A stretch of 64,000 nucleotides of DNA from Insulibacter thermoxylanivorax (GTDB lineage Bacteria; Bacillota; Bacilli; Paenibacillales; DA-C8), in assembly GCF_015472005.1 (NCBI RefSeq), contig NZ_BMAQ01000021.1, forward strand, positions 1 through 64,000, given 5' to 3'. The position numbers and the translations under genes were made by a program. Under the pieces are notes generated by a model that ran no database searches, had not been told where the DNA came from, and was given only the letters and a program-made list of their open reading frames with translations. Below, in pieces: positions 36,631 through 45,582 of this stretch; the stretch's first letter is position 1, and each line of letters opens with the position of its first letter.

Positions 36631-36811
36631 TCGGCGCCGTATTGCCGCCCGCCTTATCGCACAGCCTTATCCCTTCCTTTCCATATGTTTCGTCGTATAT
36701 CTCCCTTGTACCCGCCATATAATTTTAGAAGCGAGTTTAAACCTTGGATCAAAGTCAAGTCTGATGATGTTATTGCTTAGTGATCAATATGGAAGGGAAG
36801 TGAAGGCGGGT

Positions 36812-37705
36812 ATGGAGCATATACGAGTGCAGGTCAGCGGGGAGCCGCCGGCTGCAGACCGCTTCGAACATCTGCTGCAAGATCAGCTTAAGCGATGGTT
36901 ACATAAGCAAATTGCTGTGGATATGGACATGAAGTCCGTCGGTCAGCTGCAGGAGATCAGGGTTGGAGCGGCGGACCGCGAACAGCTCGTGAAGGCGGTG
37001 GCGCAGGCCGTCGCCCAGTACGTGACCGAATTCCATGAACACGATGTGATCCGCAGTTTAATTGCGGATGAATACGGATATGATGAGCCGGAAGAACTGG
37101 CAGAGATCGAGGCGTACTGCTGGCACAATTCGGATCCGCTGCAGGAAGCGGATCAAAGCGCGGATCTGGAGAGAAGGAAGCAGCAGATCGCTGAAGAAGT
37201 AGCCGAGTATTTGGATGCGAATCATTTGTTGAATGTGGAAGGTCTGGTGCGCTTTCGGCTGCTTCGCTACACGGAGCATCTGCGGGGAATCGTCGAATAT
37301 GCGATTGATGAATACACCGCGGACAAACAATACGAGGAATTTATTTCTTTGCTTAAGTATTTCGTATATATCCAGGAGGCGAAGATACCTGCTGCGCATC
37401 TGATCCACAAGGGTGCCCATGAATTCGACCTCTTGAATGAGAAGATGGAACCGATCGAGACGAAACAGCTGGATCAATTCGTTGTGGAAATGATCGATAA
37501 GGAGATCAATTATGAAGATATGATCGTCAGCACACTGATCACCGTATCCCCGCAGCATGTCTACATCCATACCCGCAATCCGGATATGCAAGTGATCCGC
37601 ACGATCCAGCAGATCTTCGAAGACCGGGCGGCTGTATGCACGTCTTGTCCGCAGTGCCGGCCCTTGCTCGGCGACTATAAGAGGCAGGACCATTCTTATC
37701 GATAA
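36812..37705 (+). CDS. ytxC: YtxC family sporulation-associated protein
   Basis: A 297-residue protein with central helices and the YtxC-type stretch VEGLVRFRLLRYTEHLRGIVEYAIDEY, then a C-terminal domain ending in CTSCPQCRPLLG. It lies directly before thrS, as ytxC does near thrS in Bacillus, which supports the name. Function is unknown beyond its sporulation link. ATG 36812 has GAAGGCGGG upstream; in-frame ATGs at 36764 and 36767 are alternatives. Confidence 0.78.
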   Translation: MEHIRVQVSGEPPAADRFEHLLQDQLKRWLHKQIAVDMDMKSVGQLQEIRVGAADREQLVKAVAQAVAQYVTEFHEHDVIRSLIADEYGYDEPEELAEIEAYCWHNSDPLQEADQSADLERRKQQIAEEVAEYLDANHLLNVEGLVRFRLLRYTEHLRGIVEYAIDEYTADKQYEEFISLLKYFVYIQEAKIPAAHLIHKGAHEFDLLNEKMEPIETKQLDQFVVEMIDKEINYEDMIVSTLITVSPQHVYIHTRNPDMQVIRTIQQIFEDRAAVCTSCPQCRPLLGDYKRQDHSYR

Positions 37706-37729
37706 TTCTCTGGTCCGGGATAAGCGCCC

Positions 37730-37758
37730 TTGACCGCGGGACGAGTCGGATCTATAAT
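37730..37758 (+). promoter_or_regulatory. thrS promoter
   Basis: TTGACC (37730-37735) and TATAAT (37753-37758) with a 17-bp spacer, close to the sigma-A consensus, just upstream of the T-box. Confidence 0.75.
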
Positions 37759-37764
37759 ATGAAC

Positions 37765-38062
37765 AGATTATTTCGATAGGGCTCATACGCATAAAGCGAT
37801 GACGGAAGACATGAACGTGATCGAATGCACCGAACAGAGAGAGGAAACGCCGGCTGAGATTTCCTCCGGTTAGCACGGCACGTTTACCACTTCCCAGCTG
37901 TGAACGGGGACGCTGATCGGCTGCGATCAGGAGAAACGTTCACCGATTCATCCGCGTTAATGGATGATAGAGTAGACATGGTGTGCGGGCGCAGGGCCGT
38001 ACCGTGTCTAGAAATAGGGTGGAACCACGAGAACGCTCGTCCCTTGGGACTGGCGTTTTTTT
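37765..38062 (+). ncRNA. T-box leader, threonine-specific
   Basis: T-box sequence AGGGTGGAACCACGA at 38016-38030, followed by terminator arms ACGCTCGTCCC and GGGACTGGCGT with a T-run (38033-38062). In stem I, GGAAG and ACGTG pair with CACGT and CTTCC, leaving a loop that presents ACC at 37886-37888, a Thr codon. The bulge TGGA expects a tRNA ending UCCA. Uncharged tRNA-Thr should switch on thrS. Confidence 0.95.
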
Positions 38063-38104
38063 GTTATTATAATATGATCATGAGGATAAAGGTGGAGAAG
38101 GAAC

Positions 38105-40042
38105 ATGGTGAAAATCACATTTCCCGATGGAGCCGTAAGGGAGTATGAGAAGGGGGTTACGATCGAGGAGATCACAGCCTCCATCAGCCCCGGCCTGAAG
38201 AAAAATGCGCTGGCAGGCAAGATCAACGGTGAGTTAGTTGATCTCTATACGCCGCTGGAAGACGATGCCGCGATCGAGATCGTCACGTATGATACGCAAG
38301 AAGGCTTGGAGATCATGCGGCACAGCACCGCGCATCTGATGGCGCAGGCGATCAAACGCTTGTACCACGACAAGAATGTCAAACTGGGCATCGGTCCGGT
38401 CATCGAGGATGGCTTCTACTATGACATCGACATGGATCATTCGCTCACTCCCGATGATCTGGCGCGCATCGAGAAGGAGATGGAACGCATCGTTCAGGAG
38501 AACCTGCCGATCCGCCGGCAGGTCGTCAGCCGCGAGGAAGCGATTCGTGTCTATGAGGATATCGGCGATCACCTGAAGCTGGAGCTGATCCATGATCTGC
38601 CGGAAGATGCGGTGATCACGATCTATGAGCAGGGGGAATTCTTCGATCTCTGCCGCGGACCCCATGTGCCTTCGACAGGGAAGATCAAGGCCTTCAAACT
38701 GCTTAGTGTCGCCGGCGCTTACTGGAGGGGCGATTCGAAGAACAAGATGTTGCAGCGTATCTACGGCACGGCGTTCCCGAAGAAAGCCCAGCTGGATGAG
38801 CATCTGCATATGCTGGAGGAAGCGAAGAAGCGCGATCACCGCAAGCTGGGGCGCGAACATGAGATCTTCACCTTCTCGCAAGAGGTGGGACAGGGCCTGC
38901 CGCTTTGGCTTCCGAATGGAGCGAAGCTGCGCCGCACGCTGGAGCGGTATATCGTCGATCTGGAAGAGCGCTTAGGTTATCAGCACGTGTATACCCCGGT
39001 TCTGGCCAATGTGGAGCTGTACAAGATCTCCGGCCACTGGGATCATTATCAAGAGGACATGTTCCCGACGATGCAGATGGACAATGAAGAGCTTGTGCTG
39101 CGACCGATGAACTGCCCGCACCATATGATGATCTACAAGAGCCGTATGCACAGCTACCGCGACTTGCCGGTGCGGATCGCCGAGTTGGGAACGATGCACC
39201 GCTACGAGATGTCCGGTGCGCTCACGGGGCTGCATCGCGTGCGGGCGATGACGCTCAACGATGCGCATATCTTCTGCCGTCCGGATCAGATCAAAGAGGA
39301 GTTCGCCCGCGTTGTGGAATTGATCCAGAAGGTCTATGAGGACTTCGGCATCAAGGATTATCGTTTCCGCCTGTCTTACCGCGATCCGCAGGATACGGAG
39401 AAATATTATCCGGATGATGAGATGTGGGAGATGTCGCAGCGCATCCTGCGTGAAGTGGTGGAAGAGATGGGGCTGCCATACTTCGAAGCAGAGGGAGAGG
39501 CGGCCTTCTACGGACCGAAGCTGGACGTGCAGATTAAGACCGCCCTGGGCAAAGAAGAGACGCTGTCCACGGCGCAGCTTGATTTCCTGCTGCCGGAGCG
39601 GTTTGGGCTGGAGTATGTCGGGGAGGACGGACAGAAGCATCGTCCTGTCGTCATCCACCGCGGCATCATCAGCACGATGGAGCGCATGACGGCGTTCCTG
39701 CTGGAGAACTTCGCAGGAGCTCTGCCGGTATGGCTGTCGCCGGTGCAAGCGAAGGTGATCCCGGTCTCGAATCAGTTCGATGATTATGCGAAGCAGGTGC
39801 ATGATCGTCTGGCCGCAGCGGGGATCCGCGCGGAAACCGACCTGCGCAACGAGAAGCTGGGCTATAAGATTCGCGAAGCGCAGATGCAGCGCATCCCGTA
39901 TATGCTGGTCGTCGGCGAACAGGAGCGTCAGGCCGGCACGGCATCTGTTCGCAAGCGCGGGCAAGGCGACCTCGGCGCGAAGCCGCTGGATGAAGTGATC
40001 GCACAGATTCGCTCGGATATCGATAACAAAGTGATCGAATAA
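38105..40042 (+). CDS. thrS: Threonyl-tRNA synthetase
   Basis: A 645-residue enzyme of standard length. Domains in order: TGS (1-62), editing domain with [12 protein letters not shown] near 72-83, class II catalytic core with the zinc-binding Cys in [10 protein letters not shown] near 333-342, and motif 3 around [11 protein letters not shown] near 519-529, then the anticodon-binding domain from about 545. It charges tRNA-Thr and edits Ser-tRNA-Thr. GGAGAAGG precedes the ATG. Regulated by the Thr T-box. Confidence 0.97.
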   Translation: MVKITFPDGAVREYEKGVTIEEITASISPGLKKNALAGKINGELVDLYTPLEDDAAIEIVTYDTQEGLEIMRHSTAHLMAQAIKRLYHDKNVKLGIGPVIEDGFYYDIDMDHSLTPDDLARIEKEMERIVQENLPIRRQVVSREEAIRVYEDIGDHLKLELIHDLPEDAVITIYEQGEFFDLCRGPHVPSTGKIKAFKLLSVAGAYWRGDSKNKMLQRIYGTAFPKKAQLDEHLHMLEEAKKRDHRKLGREHEIFTFSQEVGQGLPLWLPNGAKLRRTLERYIVDLEERLGYQHVYTPVLANVELYKISGHWDHYQEDMFPTMQMDNEELVLRPMNCPHHMMIYKSRMHSYRDLPVRIAELGTMHRYEMSGALTGLHRVRAMTLNDAHIFCRPDQIKEEFARVVELIQKVYEDFGIKDYRFRLSYRDPQDTEKYYPDDEMWEMSQRILREVVEEMGLPYFEAEGEAAFYGPKLDVQIKTALGKEETLSTAQLDFLLPERFGLEYVGEDGQKHRPVVIHRGIISTMERMTAFLLENFAGALPVWLSPVQAKVIPVSNQFDDYAKQVHDRLAAAGIRAETDLRNEKLGYKIREAQMQRIPYMLVVGEQERQAGTASVRKRGQGDLGAKPLDEVIAQIRSDIDNKVIE

Positions 40043-40064
40043 CGCGATAAATGGAAGATGAAAC

Positions 40065-40105
40065 GCCCTGCAGGAGACGAAGAATGCCTGCAGGGCTATT
40101 TTTCT
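40065..40105 (+). terminator. thrS terminator
   Basis: GCCCTGCAGG and CCTGCAGGGC form a perfect 10-bp stem followed by TATTTTT. Confidence 0.85.
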
Positions 40106-40157
40106 AGATCATAGGAGATAAAAATGGAATATTACACTTTTTCCATAACTTAGCACA

Positions 40158-40166
40158 TGGTATAAT
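40158..40166 (+). promoter_or_regulatory. Extended -10 promoter of the toxin gene
   Basis: TGGTATAAT at 40158-40166 is a perfect extended -10 element. The -35 region is poor (TTTTCC-like). Transcription would start about 65 nt before the toxin ATG. Confidence 0.65.
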
Positions 40167-40235
40167 CTTGATACAGGCACATGACCATACATGCGGCGGT
40201 TCGGCCTACCTGATTATTTGAAGGGGGGCCTGAAC

Positions 40236-40343
40236 ATGGGCGTTCATGAAGCTTTGGCTTTGATGGTCGATTTTGGTTCGCTGGTCGTGGCGTTGCTGAC
40301 GTTGGCTGTCGCGATAACCGTAGCGTTAAACCAAAAGAAATAG
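40236..40343 (+). CDS. Putative type I holin-like toxin peptide
   Basis: A 35-residue peptide: MGVHEALALMVDFGSLV, a hydrophobic helix, and the basic end LNQKK. This plan (short polar head, LxLMxxFG, one membrane helix, Lys-rich tail) is that of the small putative holin-like toxins of Bacillota related in style to TxpA. AAGGGGGG precedes the ATG. A convergent promoter and terminator on the other strand define a likely antisense RNA over its 3' end. Toxicity is inferred, not shown. Confidence 0.72.
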   Translation: MGVHEALALMVDFGSLVVALLTLAVAITVALNQKK

Positions 40344-40438
40344 ACCGCGTCGGTGAAGGGAGCGCGGTCTATAGCACCAAGCCGGCCGCCTGTGTAGACG
40401 ATCCATTGTGCCGAGTGGAGTCGACTGTTGTCGGCTCC
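40335..40438 (-). ncRNA. Candidate antitoxin antisense RNA
   Basis: A minus-strand promoter at 40446-40474 would start an RNA near 40438. On that strand the perfect palindrome ATAGACCGCG..CGCGGTCTAT (40341-40374) is followed by TTTCTTTT, a terminator. The ~100-nt RNA would be complementary to the 3' end of the toxin mRNA, including its stop codon, as in convergent type I systems. Ends are estimates. Confidence 0.6.
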
Positions 40439-40446
40439 ATTTTTTA
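40416..40446 (+). terminator. Toxin mRNA terminator
   Basis: TGGAGTCGAC and GTCGGCTCCA (one mismatch) with a 4-nt loop, followed by six T. Confidence 0.85.
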
Positions 40447-40474
40447 TTATAACGGGCTGATAAGTGGCATGCAA
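40446..40474 (-). promoter_or_regulatory. Promoter of the antisense RNA
   Basis: On the minus strand, TTGCAT (40474-40469) and a perfect TATAAT (40451-40446) are separated by 17 bp. No minus-strand gene follows, only the antisense region. Confidence 0.7.
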
Positions 40475-40637
40475 GGAATTATTGTCTATTGTGGTGACGT
40501 TTTATTGCGTGAACGGTGTAAAGGGGCATAGTACGAGTTGGAAAAGCGGTCCGAGCGGGTCGAACAGACACTTCGAACAGAATAAAGAGCGGCAAGATAG
40601 GATACCCTTAGCATGAGTTTAGGAGGGATCCAAACCC

Positions 40638-41357
40638 ATGTTAAGACCAATGTTCCGGGCATGCCTAAGATTGTCCTGGTTAAGCTCAGGTTTGCTGCTG
40701 TTCTTGCTGCTTGCCGGAAAGGACCCTGTACAGCTCAGCGTAAACCTGGAGGAGGTTGGGTCGAAGGCGGCCCGCATGACGAATATTGAGAATCAATTGG
40801 AAGCGTCGACAAAATCCTCATTAGATCCAGATCATGAAGATATGATGGAGCGTAAGATGGATGCCGAGCTTCAGTTGGGGATGAATCCTGAGATCGAAGA
40901 GGAACAGGGGGCTGCTGATGAAGGGAGATCTCCTGAAGAACAGCCATTCACTGTTCAATCCCCTGCAGTATATGAGGTGATCGCCACCGGATATTATGCC
41001 GGCGTTGAATCGACGGGCAAATCACCCGGTCATCCTGAATACGGAATTACGTACTCAGGAGTTAAAGCTAGGAGAGGAACGCTGTCGACGATCGCAGCGG
41101 ATCTGAATCTCTTTCCGATCGGCACTGTACTCTATATCCCGGATTACGGATACGGCGTGGTTGCTGATATCGGCAGTGCGGTGAAAGGCAATATCATCGA
41201 TCTGTACTTCCCCACCAAAGAAGAGATCTATCGATTATGGGGTAAAAGGGTGGTTCAGGTGACCGTCATCGAAGAAGGCGACGGGCATCTGGATGAAGAA
41301 AAGCTGCGTCGGCTGGAGGCGATGCTCGGAACATCAGATCCGCCGTCAGCTCTGTGA
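40638..41357 (+). CDS. 3D-domain (YuiC-like) cell-wall protein
   Basis: A 239-residue protein with an N-terminal membrane anchor (about 12-27), an acidic linker, and a C-terminal 3D domain: VIATGYYAG, GITYSGVKARRGTLSTIAADLNLFPIGT, YGVVADIG and GNIIDLYF, carrying the three aspartates that name the domain. Such proteins (YuiC) are lytic-transglycosylase-like enzymes acting on peptidoglycan. AGGAGGGA precedes the ATG. Enzyme activity is inferred from the fold. Confidence 0.85.
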   Translation: MLRPMFRACLRLSWLSSGLLLFLLLAGKDPVQLSVNLEEVGSKAARMTNIENQLEASTKSSLDPDHEDMMERKMDAELQLGMNPEIEEEQGAADEGRSPEEQPFTVQSPAVYEVIATGYYAGVESTGKSPGHPEYGITYSGVKARRGTLSTIAADLNLFPIGTVLYIPDYGYGVVADIGSAVKGNIIDLYFPTKEEIYRLWGKRVVQVTVIEEGDGHLDEEKLRRLEAMLGTSDPPSAL

Positions 41358-41448
41358 TGAAACAGCATGCTGCGGGTCCGGAGGGCATAAAAGAAGCCGC
41401 TCCCGCTCATACTATGCGAGTAACCGAGACGGGAGGTGAAAGACGAAC

Positions 41449-41610
41449 ATGGCTAAGAACAACAAAAATAATAATATGCAGTCTGAACAACAAGCGAACC
41501 AACAATTCAACGCTGAGTTCGCAGAAGAAACAGCAGGTACTGCGAATGCAACAGCAAATGGTGCCAACGCAAAAGCGGCTGCGCGTCAGAAGCAGCAGAA
41601 CAATAAGTAA
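41449..41610 (+). CDS. Gamma-type small acid-soluble spore protein
   Basis: A 53-residue protein very rich in Asn, Gln and Ala: MAKNNKNNNMQSEQQANQQ, then FNAEFAEETAG and a tail ending AARQKQQNNK. The EFAEET block and Gln/Asn/Ala-rich composition fit gamma-type SASPs, which supply amino acids during germination. GGGAGGTGAA precedes the ATG. Sporulation-stage expression is inferred. A strong terminator follows at 41681. Confidence 0.72.
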   Translation: MAKNNKNNNMQSEQQANQQFNAEFAEETAGTANATANGANAKAAARQKQQNNK

Positions 41611-41680
41611 TTCAGTCCGAAAGCCATGCATGGGGCCGCGATTCCGAATACCTGCGGCCGTCAGCATGATGGGCCTACAA

Positions 41681-41712
41681 GAAGAGGGAGCATCGATGCC
41701 CCTCTTCTTTTG
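41681..41712 (+). terminator. SASP terminator
   Basis: GAAGAGGG and CCCTCTTC with a self-paired GCATCGATGC loop, followed by TTTT. Confidence 0.8.
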
Positions 41713-41831
41713 TGTATCTACGAATGGTTCTGCAAAATTCATCCCTTCCTCTGTTCATCCCGGCAATCTTCCGATACACTAGTAGCATAACGTACATATT
41801 CAGCTGTTAGCAGCTTGTCGGAGGGATTCAT

Positions 41832-42776
41832 GTGTATAACCGGATCTTCTGGGGCTTCGTCTTAATCGGCCTCGGTGTGCTCTTTATCTTGAATCAACAG
41901 GGGATTGTCATCTTCGACTTGGGGGAGATCATCGCTACATACTGGCCGCTAGTCCTCATCTACTTCGGACTGAGGGGACTTATCTTCCAGCATCGCTGGG
42001 GACAGGGCATCGGTTTTGGCTATCTCTATCCGCTCATCATGACGGTGCTCGGTGTCTATTTCTTAGGGCGCAACATCGATTATATCGAGATGTCGGTGGT
42101 TGATTTCTTCCAATATGTCATCCCGTTCCTGCTGATCTTAATCGGTCTGATTATCATTCTGCGGCCGAGCCGCAGGAAGTCTGATCAGACGGAACCGGAA
42201 GATGCTCTCGATTTCGATCTGAGCGAGTGCGACGGACCGCATGAATCTAAGGAAAGCAGCCGTGATGGAGCAGCTCCGCACAGCTTTATCCCCGAGGAGA
42301 ATTGGCGGACGGGGGATGAGGAGCGCGGCGCAGATGCGGGGTATGCCGGCGCTGGGTATACGGGCGGGGAAACCACAGGCAGCTTCAGCAAACAGGAAGC
42401 GCCGGAGAGCCATTTCAGTTTCCTCGGCGACATCCATATCGGTTCAGCAAACTGGCAGCTGAAGCCGCTGAATGTTCATCATTTCATCGGCGATACCGTC
42501 ATCGACCTCACGCGGGCACAGATTCCCGACGGCATCACGAAGATCACCGTGAGCTCGATGATCGGCGATGTGAAGGTCATGCTGCCCAAAGATCCCGAAG
42601 TCGAAGCCAGTGTTGTGATGACCGCTTTCCTCGGGGAGTTCAACGTATTCGGCAGGCGGGAAGGCGGCATGCTCAAAAATTACCGCGAGGAATCCCCGGA
42701 TTATCATTATGCACCCAAGAAGATTCAGCTCACCGTGAATCTGTTCATCGGCGATTTCCGGATCGAGCGCATCTGA
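41832..42776 (+). CDS. LiaF-like membrane protein
   Basis: A 314-residue protein with four N-terminal membrane helices (about 5-115), a variable acidic linker (~120-195), and a C-terminal LiaF/DUF2154 domain with FLGDIHIG, HHFIGDTVIDLT, SSMIGDVKVMLP and NLFIGDFRIERI repeats. LiaF restrains the LiaRS envelope-stress system, but no liaRS pair adjoins here; htrA and a two-component system follow instead. GTG 41832 has GGAGGG upstream. Confidence 0.85.
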   Translation: MYNRIFWGFVLIGLGVLFILNQQGIVIFDLGEIIATYWPLVLIYFGLRGLIFQHRWGQGIGFGYLYPLIMTVLGVYFLGRNIDYIEMSVVDFFQYVIPFLLILIGLIIILRPSRRKSDQTEPEDALDFDLSECDGPHESKESSRDGAAPHSFIPEENWRTGDEERGADAGYAGAGYTGGETTGSFSKQEAPESHFSFLGDIHIGSANWQLKPLNVHHFIGDTVIDLTRAQIPDGITKITVSSMIGDVKVMLPKDPEVEASVVMTAFLGEFNVFGRREGGMLKNYREESPDYHYAPKKIQLTVNLFIGDFRIERI

Positions 42777-42888
42777 TGGGCCTGGGCCTGAAGCGTCTCA
42801 ACTGCATCAGCTCTGGCATCTTACTATTTTTCGCCGTTCTATGTAGAGAGATTGACTAGAGTTGAATGGTGACAGGATGCGATACCAC

Positions 42889-42928
42889 TTTTTAGCCCTC
42901 TTTTAACTCGTTTTAAGGTAGGTTTAAG
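42889..42928 (+). promoter_or_regulatory. Four TTTTAA-type direct repeats upstream of htrA
   Basis: TTTTAGC, TTTTAAC, TTTTAAG and GTTTAAG start at about 42890, 42901, 42911 and 42921, spaced 10-11 bp. Direct repeats at one helical turn are typical binding sites of OmpR/PhoB-family response regulators. The regulator encoded at 44899 is the obvious candidate. Confidence 0.45.
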
Positions 42929-42990
42929 GTTAATCATTCATGATAAGGACTAAGATGATAACTAGAACCGATCTTAAGGAGGGATCTTTG

Positions 42991-44538
42991 ATGGACGGCA
43001 GCCGCAATCGAGACTATGATGACTTCTTCCGCACTTCTGAAGAGAAGGATCATGATAGAACAGAGGACCAAGTCCAGCACACACAGGAAGCGAAGGTTCA
43101 CGAACAGCCGCAGTCCTATTACTATGCCTATGGGCCTTATCGGCCGGCGGAAACGAGAAGCAATGAGCAAGTGAGCAGTCAAGAGAACAGCACATATGCA
43201 GAACCTAAGTCTATAGAGGCGATCTCCCCGGCAGCCCATGACTATGGGCCGCGCGTCACAGCAGGCGGCATCACCGCTTCCCATGCTCCGCGTGATCAAG
43301 TATGGCAGGTACAGCCGCCGCGCCGCCGGGGCTGGTGGACGGGCTTCTTAGCAGCTTTTGTTGCATGTGCCTTGATCATGACGGGACTGGTCTATGCATC
43401 GGATGTGAATAATTGGTTCACCGGCAGCGAGGTCAACGCATCGGGTCCAAACGGCTCAAGCGGCGACAATGTGCCTACCGGGCAGACCGTTTCGATGGAT
43501 CGTACGGACTCGACGGCGTCGGCGGCACTGCCGGGGTCGATACCGGATATCGTGGAACAGGCCAGTCCGGCGGTGGTCTTGATCGAGACCTATGTCAATG
43601 CGAACCGCAGCTATCGGATTCGCAGCAATATGGACTTCTTCGAATATTTCTTCCGAGACCGCATCCAGATCCAGCCCGACAACAGCGATAATATGATCAA
43701 CTCCGGTTTGGGCACAGGATTCATCTTCGATAAGGACGGCTACATCCTGACCAATGAACACGTGGTCAGCGGTGCGGATAAGATCTATGTGACCGTTCAA
43801 GGGTATACAGAGCCGTTCGAGGCGCAGCTGCTCGGTTCGGACTTTGATCTCGACCTGGCTGTTCTGAAGATCAAAGGAACGAAGGATTTTCCAACGCTGC
43901 CAATCGGCGACTCGACAGAGCTGAGGGTCGGGGAATGGGTGACAGCGATCGGCAACCCGCTGGGCTATGATCATACGGTAAGCGTCGGCGTGCTCAGCGC
44001 CAAAGGCCGTCAGATCCGCATCCCTGAAGGCAATCAGGTCCGTTACTATGAAGATCTGCTGCAGACGGATGCCTCGATCAACTCCGGCAACTCCGGCGGT
44101 CCGCTGCTGAACCTGAAGGGTGAAGTCGTCGGAATCAACACGGCGGTCAGCACGGATGCGCAGGGGATCGGCTTTGCGATTCCGTCCAGCACTTTCGTGC
44201 CCGTGATCGATCTGCTCAAGAACAATCAATCGATCCCGAAACCGTATATCGGCGTCGGCATCTCCAACATCGAGGAGAGCTGGCTTGAGGATCTTAAGCT
44301 GGAGAGCACCGAGGGCGCCTTGGTAACCCAGGTGGAAGTGGGCAGCCCTGCGGAGCGGGCAGGTATCCGGACCTGGGACGTGATCATCAAGATCGACGAT
44401 AAGAAGGTAACGAACTACGAGCAGGTGAAGGAATACATCCTTGAGCTCGGCGTCGGAGCCAGGACGACGATCACCGTGATCCGCGACGGCAAGGAGATTC
44501 AGCTCGGCGTGATCATCGGTGACCGGAACAATCCATGA
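42991..44538 (+). CDS. htrA: HtrA/DegP-family membrane serine protease
   Basis: A 515-residue protein: hydrophilic cytoplasmic N-terminus rich in Tyr, Arg and Glu (1-112), one membrane helix (115-136), Ser/Gly linker, trypsin-like protease domain and C-terminal PDZ (about 415-505). Triad residues are His257 (TNEHVV), Asp288 (DLDLAVLK) and Ser368 (GNSGGPLL). It degrades misfolded proteins outside the membrane. AAGGAGGG precedes ATG 42991. Followed by a two-component system, like the CssRS-HtrA link in B. subtilis. Confidence 0.94.
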   Translation: MDGSRNRDYDDFFRTSEEKDHDRTEDQVQHTQEAKVHEQPQSYYYAYGPYRPAETRSNEQVSSQENSTYAEPKSIEAISPAAHDYGPRVTAGGITASHAPRDQVWQVQPPRRRGWWTGFLAAFVACALIMTGLVYASDVNNWFTGSEVNASGPNGSSGDNVPTGQTVSMDRTDSTASAALPGSIPDIVEQASPAVVLIETYVNANRSYRIRSNMDFFEYFFRDRIQIQPDNSDNMINSGLGTGFIFDKDGYILTNEHVVSGADKIYVTVQGYTEPFEAQLLGSDFDLDLAVLKIKGTKDFPTLPIGDSTELRVGEWVTAIGNPLGYDHTVSVGVLSAKGRQIRIPEGNQVRYYEDLLQTDASINSGNSGGPLLNLKGEVVGINTAVSTDAQGIGFAIPSSTFVPVIDLLKNNQSIPKPYIGVGISNIEESWLEDLKLESTEGALVTQVEVGSPAERAGIRTWDVIIKIDDKKVTNYEQVKEYILELGVGARTTITVIRDGKEIQLGVIIGDRNNP

Positions 44539-44549
44539 CTCAGATGAGG

Positions 44550-44590
44550 AGCAGGCAGGCCGGAAGGCGCCTGCTTCTTGTGTTTTTTTG
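44550..44590 (+). terminator. htrA terminator
   Basis: AGCAGGC and GCCTGCT with inner GGCC pairs, then TTCTTGTGTTTTTTT. Confidence 0.7.
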
Positions 44591-44734
44591 GCGGGTTGCT
44601 TCTCATGGGAACTTGAACTTGCCTAATCTGCGGAACAGGTGCAGGGAAGGGCTGAGAAGAGCAGAGCTTTAAGTGTAAGAACGGATTAGGTACAATGATC
44701 ATAACAGATCATAATAGGACGTAAACGGCGAACA

Positions 44735-44885
44735 AGACGAATGAATGGCTGAACTGGACTGGGTTCTGGTTAGATGGAACAAATGCTGAGCCGGGCTTGG
44801 GATCTGGTCAGATGGAACAAATGCTGAGCCGGCCTTGGAATCTGGTCAGAAGAATCAATTGTTGAACTGTACTGGGGATCCGGAC
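44735..44885. repeat. 38-bp degenerate tandem repeat (~4 units)
   Basis: Blocks containing AGATGGAACAAATGCTGAG recur at 44772 and 44810 with near identity over 38 bp; more diverged copies precede (from ~44737) and follow (from 44848). The array occupies the promoter region of the response regulator gene. Confidence 0.75.
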
Positions 44886-44898
44886 TGGAGGGAAGAAG

Positions 44899-45582
44899 AT
44901 GAGACAGCATATCTTAGTGGTCGATGACGATGAGAAGATCACCTCGATGCTGCGGCGGAGCCTGACATTCGAAGGGTACGAGGTGACGATTGCCAACAAT
45001 GGACAGGATGCGCTGCGCCTGCTGATGGAGAGGGAGCCGCATCTGATCATCTTAGATGTCATGATGCCCTATCTGGACGGCTGGGAAGTATGCCGCAGAT
45101 TGCGCGAAGGGGGCTGCAAAGTCCCCATCCTCATGTTGACTGCCAAGGATGAGGTGAAGGATCGGGTGAAGGGACTGGATATCGGAGCCGATGATTACCT
45201 GGTCAAACCCTTTGCTCTGGAAGAGTTGCTGGCACGGGTGCGCGCTTTGCTGCGCCGCTATGAAGAGGCGGATGAATCACATGAACTGACCTTTGATGAT
45301 CTGCGCATGGATGTGGATGCCCGGGAAGTCTACCGGAATGGGCAGAGGATCGACTTGACGACGCGGGAGTTCGATCTGCTGCATCTGTTCATGATGAATC
45401 CGCGCAAGGTACTCGCCAAGGATATCATCATGGAGCGCATATGGGGTTACGATTACAGCGGGGAATCCAATGTGCTGGAAGTCTATATCGCGATGCTCCG
45501 TCAGAAATTAGAAGAACACGGAGCGAAAAGACTGATCCATACCGTGCGCGGTGCAGGTTATGTGCTCAGAGGGGATGACTGA
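44899..45582 (+). CDS. OmpR-family response regulator
   Basis: A 227-residue protein with a receiver domain (phospho-acceptor Asp53 in LIILDVMMP, switch Thr in MLTAKDE, Lys in LVKPF) and a C-terminal winged helix with TTREFDLLHLF and HTVRGAGYVLR. Its last nucleotides overlap the kinase start, so it forms an operon with it. Position after htrA suggests envelope-stress control. GGAGGGAAGAAG precedes the ATG. Confidence 0.94.
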   Translation: MRQHILVVDDDEKITSMLRRSLTFEGYEVTIANNGQDALRLLMEREPHLIILDVMMPYLDGWEVCRRLREGGCKVPILMLTAKDEVKDRVKGLDIGADDYLVKPFALEELLARVRALLRRYEEADESHELTFDDLRMDVDAREVYRNGQRIDLTTREFDLLHLFMMNPRKVLAKDIIMERIWGYDYSGESNVLEVYIAMLRQKLEEHGAKRLIHTVRGAGYVLRGDD

